Under the pieces are notes generated by a model that was not told where the DNA came from, ran no database searches, and saw only the letters and a list, made by a program, of their open reading frames with translations. From UBA6197 sp047638075 (GTDB taxonomy: Bacteria > Pseudomonadota > Alphaproteobacteria > Rhodobacterales > Rhodobacteraceae), in the NCBI RefSeq assembly GCF_047638075.1, contig NZ_JBLJBV010000050.1:1-22589 (forward strand): 22,589 bases of DNA, in the 5' to 3' direction. Numbering within the stretch: the first letter of the stretch is position 1; every line of letters starts with the position of its first letter. A program made the position numbers and the translations under genes. Shown one piece after another: positions 6,800-14,313 of this stretch.

Positions 6800-9433
6800 T
6801 TAGGCTGGTTCTGCTTCTTTTGCGGCACCCCGAGAAAGGGCTGCTGACGATGGCTGTAAACCACCTGCTATAAGGGCTGCCGCGTCGGCTGCGATGACCA
6901 ATATATTCGCCTGCGGCTGTGCAGCCAGAAACCTGGGGCGCCACTCGGGGTCAAATTTGTTCTTGAAGGCACGAAGCCCCTCAAAATTGTAAAAATGCCT
7001 GCCGTGACGATAGACCAGATCTGCCAGCTTCATTGTCCAACGGCTGCCGCGACGTGTTTCAAGGCCCGAAAGCGGGGCCATTCCCAGACTGAATGCGGCA
7101 TAACCTTCGGCCTTGAGATGCAGCATGATGGCGATGAACAGATATTCCATCAGCCCCGACGGCGCATCATCCACATGGCGCATGAGATCAATCGTGGCTT
7201 TGCCCTTCAGGTCCGTCGTCAGGATGTTGGCAAAAGCGACCATGCGGCCATTATGATAGGCCACCGCAATCGGAAAACGGCGCAGATACGCTGCATCAAA
7301 GCGCCCGACCGAGAATTGCTTTTCCTTGCTTTTCTTATCTGCCAGCCAGTGATCCGAGATTGCATGCATCGTTGCCAGCGTCGGGTCATCAACCGGGGCG
7401 GAAAGAACCTGAAAACTTAGCCCATCCCGTCCCGCGCGGTTATAGGTGGCGCGCAGCTTTTTGCGATTGCTGCCGTCAAGCGAGAATGTGTCAAGGGGAA
7501 CCACCCCTTCTTCGCCCATCTTGTGCAGCGCGAGCCCCATTTCGGCCCATAAGGGCAGGTATGTTGCAGACACCTCATAAAAGACGGCGCGGCCATTTGC
7601 GGCGTTCGCTGCATCATAAAATTCCCACACCAGTTGGCCCGCGGCCTCTGGGTCGCCAACCGGGTCGCCAAGGGCTATCCATGATCGCCCTTGCACGCGG
7701 TACATCAGAAAGGCGCGCCCGTTGTCCGCGAACAGGATTGATTTATCTCCGGTCAGAACGAAATTTGCGTTGGGATTGGCCTGGGACGCCACAATCGTCT
7801 TTGCGCGGTCCAATTCTTCTGCGGTGGCAAGTTGGGCCGTAATCCGGGGCGGACGTAGGGCCATGATCAAGATCAGAACGGCGACGACAACAGACCCCAC
7901 AAGCCCCGCCCGCAATGCGCGGGGCGCCGCTTGATCGGTCGCGAATTGCCACCACAGATCCGCGCTAAATGGGGTTGCCTTGTGTGCAAAGAAAAGGACA
8001 CCCATGGCCGCAATCAAGACCGAGGCAACCAGCAGCAGCCAGCGCAGCGACAACGGGCTTCGTGTGAGCCGCGTGCTGCGGAAAAACTCGCGCTTGCACG
8101 GCATCAGGATAACCAGCATGACAAGCAAAACCACGGCGCGGTCATAATCCAGACCCTGCATCAATGAGGCGACAATCCCCGCACCAAGCGCCAGCATCGC
8201 CAGCCAATATGCGCCTTCTGCGCGCCGTAACATGCCATGTGCGATGACCAGCAAGGCCACGCCAATCGTGCTGGATAAAAGCGCGCCGCCCTCGACGAAG
8301 CCCAAGGGAAGCAAAAGCTCCAACTCATCGGCCAGATCGCTGGAAGACGGGATCAGTGATGACAAAAGCATGACAACGCCAGATGCAAAAATCATGGCGG
8401 ACATGGCCAGCGGCACAACCGCACTGACCGCGCCAAAAACCGGCGCAAGGGCCTGAAACGCGGGGGATCGCACTTTACCGCTGGCCATATGAAATTCGCT
8501 GACCGCCAAAAGAACAAGTGCCAGCGCGAAGGGCACAAGATAGTAGATCAGCCGATAGAGGAGCAACCCCGCGGCGGCCTGCTCGACCGGAACCGAGGCG
8601 GGAAGCGCTGCGATGATAACGGTCTCAAACACCCCAACGCCGCCGGGTACATGGCTTGCGACGCCCGCAAAAATGGCGGCGGCAAAGACCGCAAGGAAGG
8701 TTGCAAACCCAAGATCATTGGCGGGAAGCAAAAGGAAAAGCACGGTGGCGGCCATCAGGATATCAATCGCCGTAAACAGGAACTGCCCGGCCATCAGGCG
8801 CAGTGAGGGTGCCTTGAACCGGTGGCCGCGTATAGCAATCTCTGACTTGCGCAGACCTAGCCCTGCGACCAGCGCAAGAGAGGCCAGAAGTGCGGCAATA
8901 GCGCCCCATCTTAGCGCCACGGGGCTGATGGAGGTGAGTGATTGCAAGGCATGGGGATGATAGGCCAGCGCGCCAAAGCCGATCACCGACGCGCCAAGGC
9001 CAAACGCAACCGACCCGAAAACCGCAATGGCCGCGATGTCATATCCGGTCAGGCCCAAAGCGGAATAGATGCGATAGCGCACAGCGCCGCCAGTGATCGG
9101 CCCGGCACCGATGGTATTGCCAAGGGCATATCCAAGGAACCCGCCGGTCACGATAATCGGCAAGGGCAGTTTTTTGCCAAGATACCGTAGCGCAGACCAA
9201 TCGTAACCAACAAGGGCCGCATAGGCGGTGAGCATGGCCAGCAACGCCAGAACGATGATGTGCAGCGGCGTCGCACGCACCTGCGTCATCACCTGTTTCA
9301 GGTCAACTGGCTTAAGCAGATGATAAAGCGCAAAGGCCCCGAGCGCGAACAGGGCCGCAGTAAGAAAATAGGGCAGCAGCGGCTGAACGCGTTGCCACCA
9401 GCCATTGTTCACAGGGGTGGTCGCATCACTCAT
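6800..9433 (-). CDS. mprF: Bifunctional lysylphosphatidylglycerol synthase/flippase
   Basis: This 877-aa membrane protein transfers lysine (or another amino acid, such as alanine) from aminoacyl-tRNA to phosphatidylglycerol and flips the product outward, adding positive charge and resistance to cationic peptides. Residues of about 20-520 form a dozen or so hydrophobic segments including the flippase region (GNTIGAGPITGGAVRYRIY and HVPGGVGVFETVIIAALP are typical). Residues of about 533-860 form the cytosolic DUF2156/GNAT-like synthase, with FVLTGDKSILF, GDPVGDP and the C-terminal HFYNFEGLRAFKNKFDPEW. Length is near that of S. aureus MprF (840). The ATG at 9433 gives the usual hydrophilic N-terminus; its ribosome-binding site is modest (GGAAAA). 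It is divergent from a small membrane protein gene and upstream, on the same strand, of the metK operon. Lysyl versus alanyl specificity cannot be told by eye. Confidence 0.93.
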   Translation of the reverse strand: MSDATTPVNNGWWQRVQPLLPYFLTAALFALGAFALYHLLKPVDLKQVMTQVRATPLHIIVLALLAMLTAYAALVGYDWSALRYLGKKLPLPIIVTGGFLGYALGNTIGAGPITGGAVRYRIYSALGLTGYDIAAIAVFGSVAFGLGASVIGFGALAYHPHALQSLTSISPVALRWGAIAALLASLALVAGLGLRKSEIAIRGHRFKAPSLRLMAGQFLFTAIDILMAATVLFLLLPANDLGFATFLAVFAAAIFAGVASHVPGGVGVFETVIIAALPASVPVEQAAAGLLLYRLIYYLVPFALALVLLAVSEFHMASGKVRSPAFQALAPVFGAVSAVVPLAMSAMIFASGVVMLLSSLIPSSSDLADELELLLPLGFVEGGALLSSTIGVALLVIAHGMLRRAEGAYWLAMLALGAGIVASLMQGLDYDRAVVLLVMLVILMPCKREFFRSTRLTRSPLSLRWLLLVASVLIAAMGVLFFAHKATPFSADLWWQFATDQAAPRALRAGLVGSVVVAVLILIMALRPPRITAQLATAEELDRAKTIVASQANPNANFVLTGDKSILFADNGRAFLMYRVQGRSWIALGDPVGDPEAAGQLVWEFYDAANAANGRAVFYEVSATYLPLWAEMGLALHKMGEEGVVPLDTFSLDGSNRKKLRATYNRAGRDGLSFQVLSAPVDDPTLATMHAISDHWLADKKSKEKQFSVGRFDAAYLRRFPIAVAYHNGRMVAFANILTTDLKGKATIDLMRHVDDAPSGLMEYLFIAIMLHLKAEGYAAFSLGMAPLSGLETRRGSRWTMKLADLVYRHGRHFYNFEGLRAFKNKFDPEWRPRFLAAQPQANILVIAADAAALIAGGLQPSSAALSRGAAKEAEPA

Positions 9434-9525
9434 CGTGGTTTTCCAATGATTTATCGGGTGTCGGCAGGTCGCTTCTACAGGCTGATCCCCATTTGCGTAA
9501 GCAGTTTCCAGCGGGTTTTCGGAAT

Positions 9526-9548
9526 ATGGATAATTTGTAATCTGGCGG
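9526..9548 (+). promoter_or_regulatory. Repeated regulatory box, copy 1 (between mprF and the 66-aa gene)
   Basis: The pattern ATGGAnAATnTGTAATCT followed by nGCnG matches copy 2 at 9917-9939 in 19 of 23 positions. It contains tandem heptamers TAATTTG-TAATCTG, as expected for a dimeric OmpR-family regulator. It lies 60 bases before the 66-aa gene start and about 90 bases upstream of the mprF start on the other strand, so it could affect both. Confidence 0.45.
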
Positions 9549-9608
9549 TCGGGGAAGGGTCATCTGCCAATCATAGGTTTGATCCCTGGAGCAAACAGGA
9601 GTCTGATC

Positions 9609-9809
9609 ATGAAAAGAATTTACCGCATCGCCGCATTCAGTTTGACGGCATTGGGCGGGCTGGCCGCTATCGGGATCGGCGCGATGATCGTTGCGACCGC
9701 CATTGTGATCGGTGCTTTGGCGGCACTTGCAGCCAAGCTGGCGATCAAGGGCCGGGTGAAACAGCCAGACATCGAGGCGAGCTTTGACGCGGAACAGGCC
9801 CCTATCTGA
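9609..9809 (+). CDS. Small hydrophobic membrane protein (66 aa), unknown function
   Basis: This is a 66-aa protein starting MKRIYRIAAFS with an excellent ribosome-binding site (AGGAG, 6-7 bases before the ATG at 9609). An alanine/glycine/isoleucine-rich hydrophobic region of about 40 residues (about 8-48) could form one long or two short transmembrane helices, or a small-protein hairpin. It is followed by a hydrophilic acidic tail (about 55-66). An open frame begins earlier at 9579 but without a ribosome-binding site. It has its own hairpin terminator downstream and a regulatory box shared with the PepSY gene upstream. It may be a small envelope-stress or regulator-associated membrane protein. 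I do not recognise a family, and its divergence from mprF is the only functional hint. Confidence 0.7.
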   Translation: MKRIYRIAAFSLTALGGLAAIGIGAMIVATAIVIGALAALAAKLAIKGRVKQPDIEASFDAEQAPI

Positions 9810-9852
9810 CGGGATTAACAGACGTCACCACCCATGGTGATACTACATTAAG

Positions 9853-9878
9853 GGGCGGGGGGTGAAAGCTCTCCGCCC
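9853..9878 (+). terminator. Probable intrinsic terminator after the 66-aa gene
   Basis: GGGCGGGGGG (9853-9862) pairs with CTCTCCGCCC (9869-9878) in a 10-bp stem with two G-U pairs and a 6-nt loop. Only TT and a pyrimidine-rich run follow, so termination may be incomplete. Confidence 0.5.
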
Positions 9879-9916
9879 TTCGCCCTTCTCAGGCCGCGAA
9901 AGCATCAATTCCAAAC

Positions 9917-9939
9917 ATGGAAAATCTGTAATCTTGCCG
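9917..9939 (+). promoter_or_regulatory. Repeated regulatory box, copy 2 (upstream of the PepSY gene)
   Basis: This is the second copy of the box at 9526-9548, here with heptamers AAATCTG-TAATCTT, 80 bases before the PepSY gene ATG. It is a candidate binding site for the response regulator encoded at 10438, which would make the PepSY-regulator-kinase operon autoregulated. Confidence 0.45.
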
Positions 9940-9956
9940 ACACGCGGCCGCATATA

Positions 9957-9985
9957 CGCCCCCCTATGTTGAATACACGGGGGCG
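9957..9985 (+). promoter_or_regulatory. Hairpin in the PepSY gene leader/promoter region
   Basis: CGCCCCC (9957-9963) and GGGGGCG (9979-9985) form a perfect 7-bp stem around a 15-nt loop, 35 bases before the PepSY gene start. It is either a 5' UTR structure or a dyad in the promoter; TATACG (9953-9958) is a possible -10 next to it. Confidence 0.3.
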
Positions 9986-10019
9986 ACAAGGTGATCGCCC
10001 GGCAATCTAGGAGATAACT

Positions 10020-10370
10020 ATGAAACGCAACGCAATCTTGACCCTGGGCTCGGCTGCCCTGATGTCCCTCGGCCTTCTCGGCGGTGCTGTCACAATGGCA
10101 TCCGCTGACACCAGCCCCGCCGAAGCGCAGGCGTTTTTGGCAGCCCCCGGTTCGCTTTCAGCCGCAGTGAGTGCTGCGGAAACAAGCACCGGTGGCAAGG
10201 CCATGAGCGCTGATTTTGAAGAGGATGGTGTCGATGCAGGCATGTATGAGGTCGAAATCGTCATGCCCGACGGCACTGTGACCGAGCATCTGGTCAACCC
10301 GGCGGATAATTCGGTCAAAGCCGCACCCGCAGATGATGACAAGGATGAAAAAGAAAGCAAAAGCAACTGA
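10020..10370 (+). CDS. Secreted PepSY-domain protein
   Basis: This is a 116-aa exported protein. A classical signal peptide (positive MKRN, hydrophobic core, ASA cleavage motif at 27-29) leaves a mature periplasmic protein of about 87 residues. Residues of about 35-100 fit a PepSY domain: a helix (LSAAVSAAETSTGGKAMSAD) followed by strands with MYEVEIVMPDGTVTEHLV. The C-terminus is an acidic/lysine tail (DDDKDEKESKSN). A strong ribosome-binding site AGGAG precedes the ATG. It lies upstream of an OmpR-family regulator and kinase, an arrangement seen repeatedly for PepSY proteins, so it is probably both a target and a periplasmic modulator of that kinase (inference). A hairpin between it and the regulator would give more PepSY protein than regulator. 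Confidence 0.85.
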   Translation: MKRNAILTLGSAALMSLGLLGGAVTMASADTSPAEAQAFLAAPGSLSAAVSAAETSTGGKAMSADFEEDGVDAGMYEVEIVMPDGTVTEHLVNPADNSVKAAPADDDKDEKESKSN

Positions 10371-10391
10371 GCCCAAATCCCTATAGGGTTC

Positions 10392-10418
10392 ATCGGCGGG
10401 GCGCATCGCTCCGCCGAT
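10392..10418 (+). terminator. Hairpin between the PepSY gene and its regulator (partial terminator)
   Basis: ATCGGCGG (10392-10399) pairs with CCGCCGAT (10411-10418), extendable inward by three pairs to an 11-bp stem, followed by TTTCTG. It lies 19 bases before the regulator ATG. The short T-run suggests a leaky terminator or mRNA-stabilising hairpin that would set unequal expression in one operon. Confidence 0.5.
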
Positions 10419-10437
10419 TTCTGACAACAGGCGATCT

Positions 10438-11112
10438 ATGAAAATTCTGGTGATTGAAGACGATAAAAAAACCGGGGCCTATATCGCCGAAGGCTTGCGC
10501 GAGGAGGGTCATTCCGTGGACCTGTTCGCCAATGGCGCCGAAGGCTTGGTGCAGGCCAGTGTCGGCAATTACGATGTGCTGATTGTGGACCGCATGTTGC
10601 CCGGTATCGACGGGATCAGCCTGGTAAAAACACTGCGCGGTGCAAAAAACCGTACGCCTGTATTGTTCCTGACCTCGCTTGGCGGGGTCGATGACCGGAT
10701 TGAGGGGCTGAATGCAGGCGGCGATGACTATCTGATAAAACCCTTTGCCTTTGGCGAACTCAGCGCCCGCATTGCCGCCCTCGCGCGCCGTCCGCAGATG
10801 CAAGACGAGCCGACGGTCTTGAAAGCCGCCGATCTGGAAATGAACCTGCTGACCCGCAAAGTGACGCGCGGCGGTCAGCTGATTGACCTTTTGCCCCGCG
10901 AATTCGCACTGTTGGAGCATCTGCTGCGCCGCAAAGGCCGGGTGCAGACCCGCACCATGCTGATGGAGGCGGTCTGGGACATTCATTTCGACCCGATGAC
11001 CAATGTCGTCGACACCCATATCAGCCGCCTGCGCCGCAAGGTCGATAAGCCGTTTGAGACGGAGATTATTGAAACCGTGCGCGGCTCCGGCTACCGGATT
11101 GACGCGGAATGA
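10438..11112 (+). CDS. OmpR-family response regulator of two-component system 2
   Basis: This is a 224-aa regulator. The receiver domain has E7-D8-D9, phospho-acceptor Asp51 (LIVDRMLPGIDG), Thr79 and Lys101 (LIKPFAFGEL). The C-terminal winged helix (about 128-224) contains LLPREFALLEHLLRR and SRLRRKVDKP. It is closest in style to the CusR/CopR/TctD group, whose receivers commonly read DRMLPG. The ATG at 10438 starts the receiver directly; the ribosome-binding site is AGGCGA. It overlaps the kinase gene as ATGA (11109-11112). The preceding PepSY gene and the repeated TAATCTG boxes suggest that it controls the PepSY gene and the divergent mprF/66-aa promoter region (inference). Confidence 0.94.
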   Translation: MKILVIEDDKKTGAYIAEGLREEGHSVDLFANGAEGLVQASVGNYDVLIVDRMLPGIDGISLVKTLRGAKNRTPVLFLTSLGGVDDRIEGLNAGGDDYLIKPFAFGELSARIAALARRPQMQDEPTVLKAADLEMNLLTRKVTRGGQLIDLLPREFALLEHLLRRKGRVQTRTMLMEAVWDIHFDPMTNVVDTHISRLRRKVDKPFETEIIETVRGSGYRIDAE

Positions 11113-12491
11113 GGCGCCTTTGGCCCATACGCTCTACCCCGCTGCGGCTGACGGTCGTGTTTTTGGCGATATTGATCCTGTCTTCGGCCGCCAGCTTTGC
11201 GACCGCTTACCTTGTTATCCGGGCCAATTTTGAGTCGACCCTTGAAGATGAAATTGATCAAATCATTGATACCTACAAGGCAATTGAGGATCAGAATGTC
11301 TTGATTGATCGTCTGAATGAAGACGTGAAAATCACCGACCCGGAATTGACGATCCTGCATTATCTTCCTGATCGCGGGTCAATCATTGCCAATGTTGATA
11401 GCCTTCCCACGGTCGACGACTTCACCATCCTGGATGAAAAGGCAATCGGCGCGGGCCATGATGATATTTCGGCCAGCTATCTTGCCAAGGGCAAGCGCGT
11501 GGGGAAAGGGCAGTTGACCGTCGCCAAAACCCGCGAACAGGTCACGAAATTGGGCGAGATCATCTTGTCCGTGGTTCTGATCGGCCTGCTGCCAACGATT
11601 TTATTGGCCTCGGGTGCGGGGGCGCTAACTGCCCGAAATGCACGGCGGCGCATCGACGGAATTCAGAAAACACTGGGCGAGTTGACGGCAGGCCACTTGG
11701 CTGCGCGCGTGTCGGTTGTGGCGCATGACCGCGATGACCTGACCGCGATCAGCGCCGCCGTCAACACCATGGCCACCGCGCAAGAGGCGCTGATTGCCTC
11801 GATGCGCCAGATCTCTGCCGATATCGCCCATGACCTGAAGACGCCCATTCAGCGCGTGGCGGTTATTCTAGACGAGATCACGACAAAGACGGTGCTTAGC
11901 GAAGGTCAGGACGCACTTTTGGATCAGGCGCTGTCTGAAACGGACCGCATCGTAAAGACGTTTCAGGCGCTGCTGCAACTGGCACAGATTGAAGGTGGCG
12001 CTGTGCGTGACCGCTTTGTCCCCACTGATCTGCAACGGATCGCAGAGGATGTCGTCGATTTTCTGGGGGCAAACGCGGAAGAAAAGGGATATCGCCTCGA
12101 ATTTACCTCGAATGGCACAAAACCGTTCAATGCCCTTGGGGACAGACATCTTTTAACGCAGGTTCTTGCGAATCTGATCGAAAACAGCCTGCGCCACACT
12201 CCAATCGGTTCAACAATCCGGGTTGATCTGTCACGCCATGCGGGTCATGTGATCCTCAGTGTCACCGATAACGGACCGGGGATTCCTGTGCATGAGCGTG
12301 AAAAGGTCCTGCGCCGTCTTTACCGGCTGGAACAAAGCCGAACGTCCGAGGGTAACGGTTTAGGGCTTAGCCTTGTCGCCGCTATCTGCAACCTTCATGG
12401 CGCACAATTGTTATTGGCCGACAATAATCCCGGCCTGCGGGTCCGTATTGAATTTCCTGACTTTGAAGAAACTGCAGTTGCGATGCATTGA
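11109..12491 (+). CDS. Sensor histidine kinase of two-component system 2
   Basis: This is a 460-aa membrane kinase partnered with the regulator it overlaps. Transmembrane segment 1 is at about 15-37, the periplasmic sensor at about 38-148, and transmembrane segment 2 at about 149-174. A HAMP domain follows (about 172-225). The phosphoacceptor box is ISADIAHDLKTPIQRV with His241, an H-D-L-K-T-P variant typical of the CusS-like group. The ATPase domain has Asn359 in ANLIENSLRHTP, DNGPGIP near 387 and the G-box SEGNGLGLS near 413-421. The periplasmic domain is rich in acidic residues (EDEIDQIID, NEDVKITDPE), which could bind cations or cationic peptides, but this is inference. No gene lies between its stop and the convergent aldolase gene, and 12492-12629 shows no clear terminator. 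Confidence 0.93.
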   Translation: MRRLWPIRSTPLRLTVVFLAILILSSAASFATAYLVIRANFESTLEDEIDQIIDTYKAIEDQNVLIDRLNEDVKITDPELTILHYLPDRGSIIANVDSLPTVDDFTILDEKAIGAGHDDISASYLAKGKRVGKGQLTVAKTREQVTKLGEIILSVVLIGLLPTILLASGAGALTARNARRRIDGIQKTLGELTAGHLAARVSVVAHDRDDLTAISAAVNTMATAQEALIASMRQISADIAHDLKTPIQRVAVILDEITTKTVLSEGQDALLDQALSETDRIVKTFQALLQLAQIEGGAVRDRFVPTDLQRIAEDVVDFLGANAEEKGYRLEFTSNGTKPFNALGDRHLLTQVLANLIENSLRHTPIGSTIRVDLSRHAGHVILSVTDNGPGIPVHEREKVLRRLYRLEQSRTSEGNGLGLSLVAAICNLHGAQLLLADNNPGLRVRIEFPDFEETAVAMH

Positions 12492-12629
12492 CAAGGAACA
12501 GGAAGAGACGGCCCCCATGACGGGTTTCAAGGCTTTCCACCGCCCTCCATGCCTTTGCCGGGCCCACGGCATGATCATGTCCTGTAAAGGGGCGCCCTCA
12601 AACACCGGCAAGATTTGCGGCCTAAGCCC

Positions 12630-13460
12630 CTAGTGCGGCCCGATCGCGCGGATTACCTGACGCGCCGCCGCCATCACCGGATCCTGCGTTTCGCGCAAAA
12701 TCGCGATGCGGTCGAAACGCGCGGGGTCCGCGTTGACCGCCGCCCGCAGCGCCGCGCCAAAGACCATCCGCAGTTCGGTGCCTATGTTGAACTTGCAAAC
12801 CGCCGACCCGCGCGCCAGCGCCGTGCGTTGCGCAACCGGCACCCCCGACCCGCCGTGAATGACCAGCGGCAGATCCGTCAACGCCTCGATTGCGCGCAAC
12901 CGCGCCTCATCAAGGCCGCCCTCATGGTCGGTCTGCAAATGAACATTGCCAACCGAAATCGCCATCGCATCCACCCCGGCCTCTCGGGCAAAGCGCGCAG
13001 CCTCTTCGGGGTCTGTCCCGGCGGATGCGGCCCCCCCCGAATAACCCACAAAGCCAATCTCGCCTTCGCACGAAACCCCCGCCGCATGCGCCATTTCCGC
13101 AATCGCGGCAGTTTCGTCAATATTGCGCTGCAACGGGTGTTTAGAGCCGTCAAACATCACCGAGGTAAAGCCGCTGTCCACCGCGATGCGGCATTCCTCG
13201 GCGGTATAGCCATGATCCAGATGGGCAACGACAGGCACGCTGACGCTATCGGCCAGATGGCGAAACATCGCCCCCAGAACCGGCAGCGGCGTGTGGGCGC
13301 GGCACGACGGGCCCGCCTGAAGGATCACCGGCGCGCCTTCGGCCTCGGCGGCCATGACATAGGCGCGCATATCCTCCCACCCCAATGTGACCAGACCGGC
13401 CACGGCATAGCCACCCTTCAGCGCGGGTCGCAGCACCTCTGATAGCGTTGCAATCGTCAT
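12630..13460 (-). CDS. iolJ: Class II aldolase, likely 6-phospho-5-dehydro-2-deoxy-D-gluconate aldolase
   Basis: This is a 276-aa zinc-dependent class II fructose-bisphosphate-aldolase-family enzyme. In the inositol pathway it would cleave 2-deoxy-5-keto-D-gluconate 6-phosphate into dihydroxyacetone phosphate and malonate semialdehyde. Family residues are visible: catalytic Asp82 and zinc ligand His83 in VVAHLDHGYT, Glu134 in CEGEIGFVGY, His174 and His202 (LVIHGGSGVP), and phosphate-binding KFNIGTELR. It is the last gene of iolD-iolC-iolB-iolJ, overlapping iolB as ATGA (13457-13460). The neighbouring IolC is the short, unfused kinase, so a separate aldolase is needed and this fits. A generic sugar-bisphosphate aldolase specificity cannot be excluded from sequence alone. 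Confidence 0.85.
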   Translation of the reverse strand: MTIATLSEVLRPALKGGYAVAGLVTLGWEDMRAYVMAAEAEGAPVILQAGPSCRAHTPLPVLGAMFRHLADSVSVPVVAHLDHGYTAEECRIAVDSGFTSVMFDGSKHPLQRNIDETAAIAEMAHAAGVSCEGEIGFVGYSGGAASAGTDPEEAARFAREAGVDAMAISVGNVHLQTDHEGGLDEARLRAIEALTDLPLVIHGGSGVPVAQRTALARGSAVCKFNIGTELRMVFGAALRAAVNADPARFDRIAILRETQDPVMAAARQVIRAIGPH

Positions 13461-14299
13461 TTGAACTTCGCAATCATATCCATGATCCCCGGGATCGTTT
13501 TCAGCTGTGCGGCATGTGTGGGCTGAAAATACTGCTTCAGGCTGCGCTGGCTAAGCCCGCCAAGGATGGTGAAATAATACATCTCATACCCCGGCAGAAC
13601 GGCGCAGGGGTGATACCCCTTGTCAATCAGCATCGTTGACCCATCGACGATGTGATAGGCATCGCCGGGTTCATTATCGACCCGTTGCAGCATTTGCAGG
13701 CCGGACCCGTAATTCGGCCGGAAGCGGAAATTATAAGTCTCATCATGGCGGGTTTCGTCGGGCAGACGGTCGGTGTCATGCTTGTGGCTGGGAAAGCCCG
13801 ACCAACCGCCCTGCCCCACGGTAAACAGCTCTGACACCAGCAACCGGCCCACGCGGTCATGCTGCTGGGCGCCCAGAATATGCTTGATCTTGCGGTGCGT
13901 CTTTGTGTCGTCCGAGCCGTATTGAACCAGATCAATCGCATCGGCGCGCACCGCGAACGGGGCAAGCGTCTGGTCGTATTTTGCGCCCGCCACAAAGATT
14001 TCGGCACTATCGGACAGACAGGTGATGCGCGCTCCGGTATCGGTGGGCACATAGACGCCTTCGGGTTCGCCGTCCCAGACATCGGCGGTGCGGGTGCCAA
14101 TATCGGCAAAGGTCTGGCCCGCCACCTCAACGGTAACGGTGCCGGTGGCGGGCACGACGCAGGTTTCATACCCCGGCACGCGGTAATCGAAATGCGCCCC
14201 CCGGCGAAGCTTGACGATGTTGAAATAGTTCAGCGGCACCAGATCGTTATCGGTATCGACGATGGGTTTGTTGTGGTTGTCATAGGGGGCAATATGCAT
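13457..14299 (-). CDS. iolB: 5-deoxy-glucuronate isomerase
   Basis: This is a 280-aa cupin-fold enzyme of the IolB/KduI family that isomerises 5-deoxy-D-glucuronate to 2-deoxy-5-keto-D-gluconate. Supporting blocks are FNIVKLRRGAHFDYRVPGYE at the N-terminus, the metal-binding region SGFPSHKHDTDRLPDE with nearby HDETYNFRF, and the C-terminal GYHPCAVLPGYEMYYFTIL. I chose the ATG at 14299 (MHIAPYDN) because AAAGGA precedes it; the longer frame to 14317 uses a TTG with no ribosome-binding site. It begins 14 bases after iolC and overlaps the aldolase gene by 4 bases. Length agrees with B. subtilis IolB (271). Confidence 0.94.
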   Translation of the reverse strand: MHIAPYDNHNKPIVDTDNDLVPLNYFNIVKLRRGAHFDYRVPGYETCVVPATGTVTVEVAGQTFADIGTRTADVWDGEPEGVYVPTDTGARITCLSDSAEIFVAGAKYDQTLAPFAVRADAIDLVQYGSDDTKTHRKIKHILGAQQHDRVGRLLVSELFTVGQGGWSGFPSHKHDTDRLPDETRHDETYNFRFRPNYGSGLQMLQRVDNEPGDAYHIVDGSTMLIDKGYHPCAVLPGYEMYYFTILGGLSQRSLKQYFQPTHAAQLKTIPGIMDMIAKFK

Positions 14300-14313
14300 C
14301 GGGTGTGATCCTT

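Noticed and set aside
12492..12629. Possible gene or terminator between the second kinase and the aldolase gene
   Set aside because: Only short GC palindromes with no usable loop or T-run and no frame with a ribosome-binding site were found.
12615..13442. A 275-codon plus-strand open frame opposite the aldolase gene
   Set aside because: It is Arg/His-rich antisense sequence without motifs; the minus-strand aldolase has all catalytic residues.
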